Of a stretch of 64,000 nucleotides of DNA, positions 1 through 11,462 are shown piece by piece. The stretch comes from Pseudolabrys sp963742345. GTDB taxonomy: Bacteria > Pseudomonadota > Alphaproteobacteria > Rhizobiales > Xanthobacteraceae. The translations under genes and the position numbers were made by a program. Within the stretch, counting starts at the first letter, position 1, and every line of letters begins with the position of its first letter. Under the pieces are notes generated by a model. It was not told the DNA's origin. It did not search any database and saw only the letters and a list, made by a program, of their open reading frames with translations. The stretch lies in NCBI GenBank assembly GCA_963742345.1, contig CAVULO010000008.1, forward strand, positions 124,001 to 188,000, written 5' to 3'.

Positions 1-1325
1 GAGGCGCGGCTGTCGGCGGAATATTTCGACGTGGCGACGGCGTAGCAACGGTATCGAGGCGCTGGCGCTGTGCGAGCGGGCCGAGTGCGACATCGTTTTG
101 CTCGATGTGATGATGCCGGAGCTGGATGGTTTCGAGGTCTGCCGCAAGCTCAAATCCAATCCGCTCACGCATCACATTCCGGTCGTGATGGTGACGGCGC
201 TCGACCAGCCGTCCGATCGCGTTCGCGGGCTGGAAGCCGGCGCCGACGATTTCCTCACCAAGCCCGTGACCGATATCGCGCTCGTCTCGCGCGTGCGCTC
301 GCTGGCGCGGCTGAAAATGGTGACCGACGAACTGCGCATGCGCGCGGTCACCTCGAGGGAGATCGGCATCCAGAGCCCCGAGCGCGAGGCGGTCATGGAA
401 ACCGGCCGCAATGGCCGCGTGCTCATTGTGGATGACCGTTCAAGCTCTTATCAGCGGCTCGTCGGCCACGCTATCGGCGCGAACACGTCGTCGACGTCGA
501 GACTCAATCCGAATGAAGCATTGTTCCGTGCCGCTGAGGGCGACTATGACCTCGTCATCGTGTCGCTCGGTTTGCAGGACTTCGACGGCCTCCGTCTGTG
601 CAGCCAGATCCGCTCGCTCGAGCGCACCCGAAATATTCCGATTCTTGCGATTGCCGAAGCCGATAACAGCGCGCGGCTCGCGCGCGGGCTGGAAATCGGC
701 GTGAACGACTATTTGCTGCGCCCGGTCGACAGGAACGAAATGCTGGCGCGCGTCCGGACGCAGATCAAGAAGAGGCGGTATACCGAGCGGCTGCGCGACA
801 ACGTCCAGACGTCGATCGAGATGGCGATCACCGACGGGCTCACGGGCCTTTTCAACCGCCGCTACATGGAAACGCATCTTGGAACGCTGGTGGAGCAGGC
901 GGCCGCTCGCGGCAAGCCGATCACGGTGCTTGTGGTCGACATCGATTATTTCAAGGCGATCAACGACGGCTACGGTCACGATGCCGGCGATGACGTGTTG
1001 CGCGAATTCGCGCTACGCATCCGCAAGGCCATCCGCAATATCGATCTCGCCTGTCGATACGGCGGTGAAGAATTCGTGATCGTGATGCCGGAAACCGACA
1101 TGGCAGTAGCCACCATGGTGGCTGAACGTTTGCGCCGGCGCATCGCCAGTGAGCCGTTTCGTGATCCAGCAAGGTGCGCGCAGTCTCGAAGTCACGATAT
1201 CGATCGGTATCGCCGCGCTGTCGGGCGCGGACGACAACGCGGCGACCATTCTCAAGCGCGCCGACCAGGCGCTCTATCGCGCCAAACGCGACGGCCGCAA
1301 TCGCGTGGTGCCGGACGCCGCCTGA
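1..1325 (+). CDS. pleD: PleD-type response regulator / diguanylate cyclase (5' end missing, frameshifted)
   Basis: The product makes cyclic di-GMP from two GTP and is normally activated by phosphorylation. The visible domains are the first receiver (LLDVMMPELDGF holds the phosphoacceptor Asp), a second receiver-like domain, and a C-terminal GGDEF domain with active-site GGEEF and an upstream RNID that fits the RxxD inhibitory site. In the second receiver the acceptor position reads IVSLGLQ, so Asp is replaced by Ser; a pseudo-receiver there is typical of PleD. The gene starts before the window. Two frame breaks are visible: one extra base near 43, just before SNGIEAL, and one near 1159, after which the true frame continues as VIQQGARSLEV and ends DGRNRVVPDAA at the TGA at 1323. 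The family call is firm. Confidence 0.9.
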
Positions 1326-1630
1326 GATTTGCTGATTCGAGCGGCGAGGGGCGGCGGTGACCGCCAAAATTTCCAAGACATTCCAGCGCGTTAGTAAGCC
1401 GGTTTGGTCGGTCCGGGCGCTTGGTCTAGCTTTACCGTGTCGAACGTGTTTTGAGTCGTCGCGAGCAATTGTGAGCGCGCTCGAAAACGCGTCTGCGAAT
1501 ACCCTGCGGAGTGCTCAGGTCCGCCGCATCTCCTGGGTCCGTGGGGTTCGGCCGGCCCGGGAGCGGTGCGAGTGGCCTCCTCATGTCGCCGCTTCCGGCC
1601 GGCCACCAATTTTCCCGTGATCGCAATCCG
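1326..1630. other. unassigned interval, no supported gene
   Basis: This lies between the convergent ends of pleD and the DsrE-like gene. Two overlapping minus-strand frames (1391-1609 and 1432-1671) are open, but neither shows a recognisable domain, a signal peptide or a good ribosome binding site, so I do not call a gene. No clear hairpin with a T-run was found. Confidence 0.4.
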
Positions 1631-2070
1631 TTAGGGCCGGACGATCGTCCAGCCTTTTTCGCCGAGTTCAATCAGCGTGACGACGCCTGCCTTCACGCGC
1701 TCGGCATTTTCGACCAGCGGCGGTTCCTTGCCTTCGCTGCGGGTCATCGCCTCGAGCGTATTCTCGCAGGCCATGAACGAGACGTTCGGCATGCCCTTGC
1801 TTGAAGGATTTCAGCCTCGGCTTCACCGGGGACGTGTCATCGCGCAGCATGTGGAGCCCGGCATTGAACGCCACGACCTCAATCTCGATCTCTTCGCCTT
1901 TGTCCGAATAATACTTCGACACGTTGGCGGCGACGTTGAGCACCGCATTCATCTTGGCGGGATCATTGTCGCTGATCTGGAGCGCGAGCTTATGCTTTTC
2001 GGCGGCGCTGGCTTGCGCGAACGCGAGCGGCACCAGCAACAGCGCGAGTAAAAAACGTGCGAAGCATCAT
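1631..2070 (-). CDS. exported DsrE/DsrF-like family protein (frameshifted)
   Basis: This is a small periplasmic protein of the DsrE-like fold, whose members are often linked to sulfur metabolism; its own role is unknown. The start is at 2070 with a strong GGAGG about six bases upstream. The N-terminus is a Sec signal (LLALLLVPLAFAQA). The core reads KMNAVLNVAANVSKYYSDKG, then an IEVVAF strand and GLHMLRDDTSPVK, as in DsrE-like proteins. Two breaks are needed: a T homopolymer of six where five keeps frame (about 2047-2052), and one near 1801, after which the frame continues MPNVSFMACENTLEAM and ends GEKGWTIVRP at the TAA at 1631. It begins 14 bases after rpmG on the same strand, so co-transcription is likely. 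Confidence 0.75.
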
Positions 2071-2084
2071 GGATGCCTCCACGA

Positions 2085-2252
2085 TTACTTGATCTTGGAT
2101 TCGCTATATTCGACGTGCTTTTTCGCGATCGGATCGTATTTTTTCTTCTTCATTTTGTCGGTCTGTGTGCGCGAATTCTTCCGGGTCACATAGTAGTGGC
2201 CGGTGCCGGCGCTGGAGACCAGCTTGATCTTGAGACTGATGGCTTTGGCCAT
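2085..2252 (-). CDS. rpmG: 50S ribosomal protein L33
   Basis: This is a 55-residue basic protein of the large ribosomal subunit. It starts MAKAISLKIKLVSSAGTGHY and continues with VTRKNSRT and KKYDP, ending HVEYSESKIK, which is the full L33 pattern at the usual length. It is intact. A longer upstream in-frame extension exists but is antisense to the Nudix gene region and not credible; the ATG at 2252 matches the family start. This version lacks the four-Cys zinc ribbon found in some L33 paralogues, so it is the C-minus, zinc-independent form. Confidence 0.96.
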   Translation of the reverse strand: MAKAISLKIKLVSSAGTGHYYVTRKNSRTQTDKMKKKKYDPIAKKHVEYSESKIK

Positions 2253-2328
2253 GGAATTTTCCCTTAAACTCAATCGTGCGGTGGCGGGGGTGCCTTTGGC
2301 GCGGAAACTAGCGCCGAAGCGGCAAATG

Positions 2329-3103
2329 TCAAGAAAAGCGCGCCATTTTGCAGCGGTTACAGCAGTTCCCGGAAGAACTGCTGTCGACCATGAAGTAAAA
2401 CGGCACCGGCAGTTCGTGGCCCATGCCGGCCTCGACCCGGGCCAGCAGTTCCTCCAGAACAATGCCCGTAATGGTCGGCATGTCGAGCTGCGTCGCTTCC
2501 TCGATCGGCACCCAGGTGAGTTCGACCAGCTCGGAATCCGGCCCCACCACGCCCTCGATTTTATGGGCGATTGCCGATGCATCCGCGGTCAGAAAGCGCG
2601 TATCGAAGCGGCGCGGCCGGCGCGGCGGCGTGACGGCGCGCGCGACGAAATGGATCTGGCCGAGATCCGGATGCACGTTGGCCTTGGCAAATTCGGTCCA
2701 GATCTCGCCCGGCACAACCGGCGGCTGGTCGCGTTCGACGCCGAGCAGAAGGCCGGTTTCTTCGGCGGTCTCGCGCACCGCGGCGAGCGCAAATGCGCGC
2801 GCAAATTCGGTGTTCGGCTCTGCAACCCGCTCCATCAGTTTCTTCTGCGCGTCCGGATGCAGTTCACTCACCGCGGTCATCAGCCGGTCGAGCGGCTCGA
2901 TGCGGCCGCCGGGAAACACGAACTTGCCCGGCATGAATTTGTGGCCGGCGTGCCGGCGGCCGAGCAGGACCTTCGGCTGTGGCGCCGGAGCGGTCGATCA
3001 GCATCAGCGTCGCGGCGTCGCGCGGTTCGCTGTCGGGAAACGACGTGTCGCGCTCGGACTTGGTCATGCGCTCGGCCCAAAGTTTTCCGAGGTCTTTCGT
3101 CAT
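2329..3103 (-). CDS. NUDIX hydrolase (one frameshift)
   Basis: This is a Nudix-fold pyrophosphohydrolase; the substrate cannot be told from sequence. It starts MTKDLGKLWAERM at 3103. The central region has KFVFPGGRIEPLDR and, after a long insertion, the catalytic helix AAVRETAEETGLLLG (REx2EExG core). The wide spacing between the first glycine pair and this helix resembles the CoA-type Nudix enzymes, but that is only a resemblance. One extra base near 2982 separates MLIDRSG from PKVLLGRRHAGHKF. Its ATG overlaps the inferred rnr stop (ATGA), so the two genes are probably translationally coupled. Confidence 0.85.
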
Positions 3104-5371
3104 CGTGCCTTCCGTTGCTTGCCGCGTGAGCGGTACATAGCGTGCTCCGCGCTCGTGCCGCGCGCGGACGGTTCGGACGGCCGGCGCGCCCTTCCGACAA
3201 AAGCTCGAAACGCAGCGCTCCGGCAACCGGCGCGGCTTCCACGAGCTTGACCGTGACCGGATCGCCGAGCCGGTAGGTCTCGCCGGAGCGCGAGCCGACC
3301 ATGGCGTGGCCTTTCTCGTCATAGCGGAAATATTCGTCGCCAATGGTGCGCGCCGGGACGAAGCCGTCGGCGCCGGTTTCGCGCAGCTTCACGAATAGCC
3401 CGGCGCGGGTGACGCCCGAAATGCGGCCATCGAAAGTCGCGCCGATGCGATCGGCAAGGAAATGCGCGATCAGCCGGTCGTTTGTCTCGCGTTCGGCCAA
3501 CATGGCGCGGCGTTCGGTAGCAGAAATCTGCGCGCTGACTTCGGCCAAGTGCCTTCTGGTCGGTGCCCTCGGGCAGGCCGTCGGACCCGAGTTTCAGCGC
3601 GCGTATCAGGCCGCGATGCACGATCAGGTCCGCATAGCGGCGGATCGGCGAGGTGAAGTGCGCATAGCGGCGCAGGTTCAGATCCGAAGTGACCGTAATT
3701 TTCGGCGGCATACTCGGCCTGCGCCTGCGTGCGCAATACGACCTCGTTGACGAGTTGCTCGGCGTCCCGGCCCTTCACGCGCGCGAGAATGCGATTGAAG
3801 GCTTCGGGCTTGAGCACACCGCCTTTGGCGAGGGGGATGTCGAGGGTCGCGAGGAATTCGCGCAACGCCTGCACCTTTTCCATCGCGGGCTCGTCGTGCA
3901 CGCGATAGATCAGGGGCACGCGCGCCGTTCGAGCGTTTCGGCAGCCGCGACATTGGCGAGGATCATGAATTCCTCGATCAGCCGGTGCGCTTCCAGCCGC
4001 TCGGGCGTCATCACGCGGTCGACGGTGCCGTCGCCTTTCAGCAGAATTTTGCGCTCGGGCAGATCGAGGTCGAGCGGCTGCCGCTCGACTGCGTGCCCGC
4101 GCCATCGTTTCGTAGGCGGCATAAAGCGGCGCGAGGACCGGCTTGACCAGCGTCTCGGTGTCTTCGTCGGGGCGTCCGCCGATCGCCAGTTGCGCCTGCT
4201 GATAGGAAAGTTTCGCGGCCGATCGCATCATGATGCGGTGGAACGTGTGCGAGCGCTTGCGGCCGTCGGCGCCGATCACCATGCGTACGGCAAGCGCCGC
4301 GCGGTCCTCGCGCGGACGCAGCGAGCACAGATCGTTCGAAATGCGCTCGGGCAGCATCGGCACCACGCGGTCGGGAAAATAGACCGAATTGCCGCGCGTG
4401 AGCGCTTCGCGATCGAGCGCCGAGCCCGGTGTGACGTAGTGAGCGACGTCGGCAATTGCGACGTTGACGATGAAGCCGCCATGATTGTTGGACGCCGTGT
4501 CAGGCTCGGCGTGCACGGCGTCATCATGATCCTTGGCGTCAGGTGGATCGATGGTGACAAAGGGCACATGCCGCCAGTCTTCGCGGCCTTGAAGGGTCGC
4601 CGGCTTGGCGGCGTCGGCTTCGAGTTGCGTCTCACGGCGGAACACGGACGGAATGCCATGCGCATGAATCGCGATCAGGCTGACCGCACGCTCGCTTTTG
4701 AGTGAGCCGAGCCGCTCCACGACGCGGCCGGTGGGCAGGCCGAGACGCGGTGCGCGGGATGTTTCGACTGCGATCAGGTCGCCGTCCTCGGCATTGGCTG
4801 TTGCACCGGCGGGAATGGCGAGCTCTTTGCCGAGCATCTTTTTGTCGACCGGCTCCAGCCGGCCGCCGCCGTGCGATGTTTTTCGAAAAATCCCGAGCAC
4901 GCGGTGCTTGGGATGATCGATGATCTTGATGACGCGGCCGCTATGGCGGATCCCGTCGTCTTCTTCGATTTCCTCGATCCGCAGCAGCACGCGGTCGCCG
5001 ACACCGGCGGCTTCTCCGGGCCGCGCTTTGCGGGGCAAATGAATGCGGATTTTCGGCGCTGCGCCATGCGCGTCCTCATCCCATTCGTCCGGAGTGGCGA
5101 TGAGATCGCCGTCGCTGTCGCGCGACGTGACGTCGGCGAGGACGGTCGAGGGCAGGGCGCCGGCATGGTGCAGCTTTTTGCGCCGCTTTTCGATCGAACC
5201 TTCGTCGGCGAGTTCGCGCAGCAGACGCTTGAGGTCGGCGCGGAGCGCGTTCTTTAGCCCGAAGGCGCGTGCAATTTCGCGGGTGCCGACTTTGCCGGGC
5301 TTGTTGCCGATGAAGGCGAGGATGTCAGCCTTGGAGGGAAGGGAGGGTGTTTTCTTAGCGTGTGTTTTCAA
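3100..5371 (-). CDS. rnr: ribonuclease R (multiple frameshifts)
   Basis: This is a 3'-5' exoribonuclease that degrades structured RNA, acting in the cytoplasm. The N-terminus (start 5371) is a winged-helix region, KADILAFIGNKPGKVGTREI, followed by cold-shock-like domains. The catalytic RNB domain starts at TIDPPDAKDHDDAV, whose Asp residues bind Mg, and includes HFTSPIRRYADLIVHRGL. The C-terminal S1 domain reads GRISGVTRAGLFVKL. Breaks fall near 4105, 3925, 3700, 3550 and 3160, and each time the next conserved block resumes in another frame. With the last one corrected the protein ends SRGKQRKAR with TGA at 3100-3102, overlapping the Nudix start. The length matches the family. Confidence 0.9.
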
Positions 5372-5494
5372 AATAGCAGTCCTGCGCCGGGCGCATGATC
5401 CCGAAAAGTGGTTTCCGGTTTTCGGAGAAGATCATGCGTAATAAATTGAGGCGCGATTGAACGAAATGTAATGGCCGAAACTCGGCTTCGCCAG

Positions 5495-8209
5495 TTATTC
5501 GGCGGCCGTGATTTTGGCAGCCTTTTTCGCCGGCTTCTTGCGCGGCTTGGCGGCTTTCTCGGCCGTATCCGCTGTCTCGGCGGCCTTCTTCTTGCGGCCC
5601 TTCGGCGCTTCCGAAGGCTCGCCCGCCTTTTTGCGGCCGGCTGCGCGTCGTGGCTGTGAGCCGAGTTGATCGGCGCGGGCATCGAGCAGCACGATCGCCT
5701 CGGTCAGGGTGATCGTCTCCGGCGTCTTATCGCCGGTGATGGTCGCATTGATGCCGTTATGGCTCACGTAAGGCCCATAGCGGCCATTCTTGACGACAAC
5801 CGGCCCGCCTTTGTCCGGATGTTCTCCCAAGACCTTGCCGGGATCGGCGCCGAAGCGGCGGCCTTTCTTCGGATTGGCTTTCTTCTCGGCGATCAGCGTG
5901 ACCGCGCGATTGAGACCGATGGTCAGCACATCGTCGCCGTCTTCCAGGTTCGCATAGGTCTTGCCGTGCTTGACGTAAGAACCGAACCGTCCCATGCCGG
6001 CGAGGATTGGCTCGCCGTCCTCGGGCGACAGATCCGACTTCGCGCGGCAGGGCGAGCAAACCGAGCGCCTTTTCGAGATCGATGTCGTCGGGCGAAACGC
6101 CTTTCGGAACGCTGGCGCGCTTGGGCTTCTCGACTTCCTGTTTCTTCTCGCCCTTCTTTGGCTTCGGCGGCTTGATCTGCTCACCGAGTTGCAAGTAGGG
6201 CCCGAAACGGCCGCCGCGCAGCGTCACTTCAAGGCCGGAGACCGGGTCTTCGCCCAACACCTTTTTGCCCTGAACGCCGTCGGCGTTGGGCGTGATCTGC
6301 CGCGTGAAATTGCAATCCGGATAATTCGAGCAGCCGACGAAGGCACCGAAGCGTCCGGTCTTCAGCGAAAGCTGACCGGTGTCGCATTGCGGGCATTGCC
6401 GTCGCGGCACGCCGTCGGTGCGTTCCGGGAAAATATGCGGCTCGAGCAGATCGTTGAGCGCGTCGAGCACGACGCGATTGCGCACTTCCTTGATCTCGTT
6501 GACGGAGCCGACGAACTGCTCCCAGAACTCGGCGAGCACGGCGCGCCAGTCGATCTTGCCCGCCGAAATTTCGTCGAGCTTTTCTTCGAGGCCGGCGGTG
6601 AAATCGTATTCGACGTAGCGCGTGAAGAAACTTTCGAGGAAGGCGACGACGACGCGGCCTTTGTCTTCCGGAATGAGGCGCTTCTTGTCGATCCGGACAT
6701 AGCCGCGGTCCTGCAGCACTTGCAGGATGGAGGCATAGGTCGAGGGACGGCCGATGCCGAGCTCTTCCATTCGCTTGACCAAAGCGGCTTCCGAAAAGCG
6801 CGGCGGCGGCTCGGTGAAATGCTGCGACGATTCGATCGCCTGCTTGCTGAGCGGCTCGCCCTCGGACATCGCGGGCAGACGGCGCGACTCGTCATCATCG
6901 GACGTTTCGTCCTGGCCTTCTTGATAGAGCGTGAGAAAGCCATCGAACTTCACCACTTGGCCGGAAGCGCGCAGCTCGATGTTGCGCGAACCCGCCTTGG
7001 CGACGATGTCGACCGTGGTGCGCTCGAGTTCGGCGGATTCCATCTGGCTCGCGATCGCGCGGTTCCAGATCAACTCGTACAGGCGCGCCTGGTCGCGATC
7101 GACATATTTGGCGACTTCGGCGGGTGTGCGGCTGGCGCTGGTCGGGCGCACCGCTTCGTGCGCCTCCTGCGCGTTCTTCGACTTGTTGTGATACTCGCGC
7201 GGCGAAGCGGGGACGTATTCCTTGCCGTAGTTGCGGCCCAGCATGGTGCGGATGTCGGCAATCGCCTCCGGCGCCATGTCGATGCCGTCGGTGCGCATAT
7301 AGGTGATCAAGCCGGTGGCTTCGCCGTCGATCTCCACGCCTTCGTAGAGCCGCTGCGCGAGGCGCATGGTGATCGCCGGGGCGAAGCCGAGCTTGCGGCT
7401 GGCCTCCTGCTGCATGGTCGAGGTGGTGAAGGGCGGCGGCGGATTGCGCCGCGCCGGCTTCGCTTCGACCTGAAGTCACCTTGAAGATGGCGTTCTCAAG
7501 ATCGCGGGTGAAGGATTCCGCCTCGGCGCCGGAGCCGATGTCGAGGCGCTGGATCTTCTGCCCGTCGGCGCCGACCAGGCGCGCTTCGAAGACTTCGTTG
7601 CGCGGGGTCGCCAGCTTGGCGACGATCGACCAATATTCCTTCGCGACGAATTTCTCGATTTCGAGTTCGCGGTCGCAGACAAGCCGCAGCGCGACCGACT
7701 GCACGCGGCCAGCGGAGCGGGCGCCCGGCAGCTTGCGCCAGAGCACCGGCGAGAGCGTGAAGCCGACGAGATAATCGAGCGCGCGGCGGGCGAGATAGGC
7801 ATCGACCAATGCGCCATCGATCTGGCGCGGATGCTTCATCGCTTCGGTCACCGCCTGCTTGGTGATGGCATTGAAAACCACGCGCTCGATCTTGTGGTCC
7901 TTGAGCGCCTTCTTTTCCTTCAGCACCTCAAGCACGTGCCAGGAGATCGCTTCGCCTTCGCGATCCGGGTCGGTGGCGAGGATCAGCTTGTCGGCGCCCT
8001 TGAGCGCGCGCGCGATATCGTTCATGCGCTGGTTCGATCTGGCGTCGACCTCCCAGAGCATGCGGAAATCATTGTCCGGATCGACCGAGCCATCCTTTGG
8101 GGGGCAGGTCGCGGATATGGCCAAAAGAGGCCAGGACCTCGTAGCCGGAGCCGAGGTATTTATTGATTGTCTTCGCCTTGGACGGCGACTCGACTACGAC
8201 AATATTCAT
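5495..8209 (-). CDS. topA: DNA topoisomerase I (frameshifted)
   Basis: This is a type IA topoisomerase that relaxes negatively supercoiled DNA. The start at 8209 gives MNIVVVESPSKAKTINKYLG, the Toprim strand, with ATDPDREGEAISWH as the metal-binding Asp/Glu loop. The active-site tyrosine is in GLITYMRTDGIDMAPEA. The C-terminus has Cys-containing zinc-ribbon repeats (CPQCDTGQLSLKTGRFGAF, then CSNYPDC) and a Lys/Ala-rich tail ending KKAAKITAAE. Three breaks are seen: an extra G near 8098 between PPK and DGSV, one near 7475, and one near 6044. About 900 residues is normal for alphaproteobacterial TopA. The next gene downstream is rnr, about 120 bases away. Confidence 0.94.
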
Positions 8210-8456
8210 GAAAATCCAGTGGGTTATCCGCCAGAACCAGTGAGAATCAGGGCGGAATCGGCCGCATCTTTGGCCCGGAACATGGGGAAGGTGACCCCTA
8301 CTGTCAAATAAGCCCGTTAAGAAGCCGTGTCAGACCAGCGAAATGGGGCACGAAAGAGACCGCCTGTCGCGCATGCAACCATAAATTGTATATTTAATCC
8401 AGTCAATTTTCTACAAGACGGCGCGGTGACGGCGGCATCCGGCCGGGACATCCGGC

Positions 8457-9645
8457 TCACTGGGCTTTCACGCCGAGCTTGTTCCAACAAGACCGCTGTC
8501 GGGTTGCCGTCGGGCAACATTCCGAATTTTTTCTGCTCGGCGCGAATGTTGTCGCGCAAGATCAAAATCGATATGGCCTTCGAAGTCGTTCACCTTGTAA
8601 CCGAGCTGCTGACAGTTTCTTCTGTAAGGCGATGCGGGCGTCGCGTGAAAGTTGGCGGTCGTCTTTCGGCCAGGCCGTCTTGATCAATCCGCCGCCATGA
8701 ATGCGGTCGGCGAGGTGGCCGACCGCGATCGCGTAAGCATCGGAGTTGTTGTACTCCTTCAGCACATCAAAATTTTCCGTGACGATAAATCCCGGACCGT
8801 TTGCGCCGCTCGGGAAAAAAAGAATTCCCTGGCCGGAGGCCGGAAACGGTTTGCCGTCGGCGCGGCGCACTCCGAGCTCCTGCCATTCCGCGAATGTGGC
8901 GCGGCTGCGCATGTAGTCGAAGCCGTTCGGCACCGTGACCTCGAAGCCCCAGGGCAGCGCGGGATTCCATTTCCATTTGTGCAGATAGTTGGCGGTGGAA
9001 CCGAGCACGTCCGGCACGTTGCTCCAGATGTCGGTGCGGCCGTCGCCTGAAAAATCGACGGCATAGTCGACGAAATTCGACGGCATGAATTGGGTCTGGC
9101 CCATGGCGCCGGCCCATGAGCTGACCATCTTGGTCGCGGGTGAAATGATTGTCCTGCATGATGCGCATCGCAACGATCAGTTCGTTGCGAAAATAAGGAT
9201 GGCGATACTTCACGTAGCCGAGCGTGGCGAGCGATCGGAATACATCCCAGCGATCTTTTTCGGTGCCGAAATCGGATTCCATGCCCCACAGGCGAGCAGG
9301 ACCCAGCGCTCGACCCCGAATTTCTTTTCAACGGCGTCGAAAGTTTTGACCCATTCGCGCGCCTTGAGTTGCGCGTCTGCGATGCGGCGATTTGAGACGA
9401 TCGCATTCACGTAGTCGCCGACTGGCTTGCCGTATTCCGGCTGCCGTTTGGTCGCGGCAATCACTCGCTGGTCGGGCGTGACGCCTTTCAAGCGCGAGAT
9501 CGAAAGTCGCGCGGGTAACGCCCTTGGCTTGCGCATCGGTCCACAGCTCGGCGGTGAAGGCAGCGAAGGATTGCTCCTGTGCGCGCGATGGTGCGCCTTG
9601 AAGCAGAAGAAGAACCGCAAGGGTCCCGAGGTATCGGCTGATCAT
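8457..9645 (-). CDS. lytic murein transglycosylase, GH103/MltB-like, with peptidoglycan-binding domain (heavily frameshifted)
   Basis: The enzyme would cleave peptidoglycan in the periplasm to 1,6-anhydro-muropeptides. The N-terminus (MISRYLGTLAVLLLLQGAPSRA) is a Sec signal. The catalytic Glu lies in a GMESDFGTEKD stretch, followed by AGAMGQTQFMPSNF and GDGRTDIWSNVPDVLGSTANYL, all typical of GH103. The C-terminal end resembles a peptidoglycan-binding domain (QQLGYKVNDFEGHID) and closes with LLEQLGVKAQ at the TGA at 8457-8459. Breaks occur near 9495, 9290, 9135, 8615, 8580 and 8480, the highest density for a gene of this length in the window. It sits between dprA and topA. Confidence 0.85.
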
Positions 9646-9682
9646 GGAGAAAAATCCGGTGGGATAGGTTTCGTATCGCACG

Positions 9683-10799
9683 TTACAACAGCGATACCAA
9701 CCCCGCGCCATGGCGCGCGAGACGGCCGGCGATTTCAAGTTCCAGCAGCACGCTGCGCACATTCGTGGCGGACGTACGCGACAGCCGCACCAGATCGTCG
9801 ATCGATACGGGCGCCGGCCCGAGCAGTGCAATGAGACGGGCGCGCTCGTCGCATCAGGTTCGGCATCGGGCAGGCCGAGCGGCTCCTGCGACGGTTCCTG
9901 TGCGGATGGCACGTCGAAGCCGCGGCCGAGGATCGGTTCGATCGCTGCAATCACGTCGGCAGCCTCGGTCACCGGAATTGCGCCTTGCTTGAGTAGACCG
10001 TTGGTTCCTGCGCTGCGCGGATCGAGCGGAGAGCCAGGCACTGCGAACACTTCCCGCCCTTGCTCGCCGGCGAGCCGGGCGGTGATCAGTGATCCGGAGC
10101 GCCGCGCTGCCTCCACCACCACCACGCCAAGCGAGAGGCCCGAGATCAGACGATTGCGGCGTGGAAAGTCGTGCGCGCGCGGTTCCCAGGTGAACGGCAT
10201 TTCCGATATGGCAGCACCTTCGGCCACCAGTTGGCTGACCAAACCGACGTGTTCGGCCGGATAGATCCGATCGTGTCCGCCGGCGAGCACGGCGATGGTG
10301 CCGGTGTCGAGGCTGGCGCGATGGGCTGCGGCGTCGATGCCGCGAGCGAGCCCGGACACAATGGCGATACCGGCCTCACCAAGATCGCGCGCGATGCGTT
10401 CGGCAAATTTCACGCCGGCCGCTGAGGCATTGCGCGAGCCGACAATCGCAACCAGTGGCCGCGCCAGCGTGTCGTGCTTGCCGCGCACCGCGATGACCGG
10501 AGGCGGATCGTCAATCATCTGGAGACGCGCGGGATACTCTGGCTCGCCAAGCGCGAAAAATTCAACGCCGGCCGCGCGCGCGGCCTTCAGTTCCGCTTCG
10601 GCTTGCGCGCGCGAGCAGATTCGTGGCGGGCGCGTCGAGCCGCCACGTCGCGCCAGACCGGGCAGGGCGGTCAGCGCCGGCGAATGCCGCCGTAGTAACC
10701 GACGAGATCGTGGAATGTGCGCGGGCCGACATTGTCGCTGCGAATGAGGCGTAGCCAGTCGAGCCGCTCCTCGTCGCTCAATCGCGTCCGATCGCTCAA
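9683..10799 (-). CDS. dprA: DNA-processing protein DprA (frameshifted)
   Basis: DprA binds incoming single-stranded DNA and loads RecA during natural transformation. The core Rossmann-like fold is clear: VAIVGSRNASAAGVKFAERI, VSGLARGIDAAAHRASL, TIAVLAGGHDRIYP, then FPRRNRLISGLSLGVVVVEA and SGSLITARLAGEQGREVFAV. The N-terminal SAM-like part reads LSDEERLDWLRLIRSDNVGP. The C-terminus, in another frame, is a winged-helix-like domain ending RHGAGLVSLL at the TAA at 9683. Breaks are near 10675 (a missing G) and near 9850. The start is uncertain: TTG at 10799 fits the family best, ATG at 10859 is the alternative. It follows plsY closely, as in many relatives. Confidence 0.9.
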
Positions 10800-10877
10800 C
10801 GTCCACCCGCTCTCGCAAAAGCCGGCGGGAGGAGTACAACCGATTTTGCCGGAATACAATCAGAAGTTTAGTGAGGT

Positions 10878-11462
10878 TCAGCGGCCTTTGCGCCAATTTT
10901 GCCTTCGCTGCCGCTTGAGCAGGCGCGCGATGTTGGCCCGATGCATGACCCACAATAAGTACGGTGAGAAGCAGAAACAGCGCGGCGACGTTGGGAAGGC
11001 CAAAGAGCCACAGACCGAGCGGCGTGAGCGCGCTGGCGATCAAGGCGGCGAGCGAGGAATAACGGGTGGCCGCAGCGACCGCGAGCCAGATCGCGCAGAA
11101 GAGCAACGCTGCGGGCCAGTAGAGGCCGATGAGCACGCCGATATAGGTGGCGACGCCCTTGCCGCCTTTGAATTTCAGCCAGACCGGAAAGAGATGGCCG
11201 AGGAATGCGCCGAGACCGGCGGCGAGCGCCGCCTCGGTGCCGTAATGCGCCGCGCGAACACGGCGATCGTGCCCTTGAGCATGTCGCAGAGCAGCGTCGC
11301 CGCGGCGAGCCCCTTGCGGCCGGTGCGCAGCACATTTGTTGCGCCAATATTGCCCGAACCGATGGCGCGGATATCCGGGCCTCCGGCGGCGCGCGTCAAC
11401 AAAAGCCCGAATGGAATTGAGCCGAGCAGATAGCCGAAGGCGAAAGCGAGCGCGGCGATCAT
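10878..11462 (-). CDS. plsY: glycerol-3-phosphate acyltransferase PlsY (frameshifted)
   Basis: This inner-membrane enzyme transfers an acyl group from acyl-phosphate to glycerol-3-phosphate, the first step of phospholipid synthesis. The N-terminus MIAALAFAFGYLLGSIPFGLLL is a membrane helix, followed by the conserved GSGNIGATNVLRTGRK loop. After a break near 11260 come GAFLGHLFPVWLKFKGGKGVAT, the second signature, and further helices. A second break near 10945 precedes HRANIARLLKRQRRQNWRK and the TGA at 10878. The ATG at 11462 overlaps the pyrC stop (ATGA), which implies coupling in a pyrB-pyrC-plsY-dprA operon. Confidence 0.92.

Noticed and set aside
1..1325. Second PleD receiver read as a defect because Ser replaces Asp
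   Set aside because: The second receiver of PleD is known to be a pseudo-receiver used for dimer contacts, so this is normal for the family.
1391..1671. Possible small gene(s) on the minus strand between pleD and the DsrE-like gene
   Set aside because: Two overlapping frames compete, neither has a domain, signal peptide or convincing ribosome binding site.
5994..7484. A 496-codon open frame on the plus strand opposite topA
   Set aside because: It is antisense to conserved topoisomerase motifs and its own translation is low-complexity Arg/Ala/Asp text.
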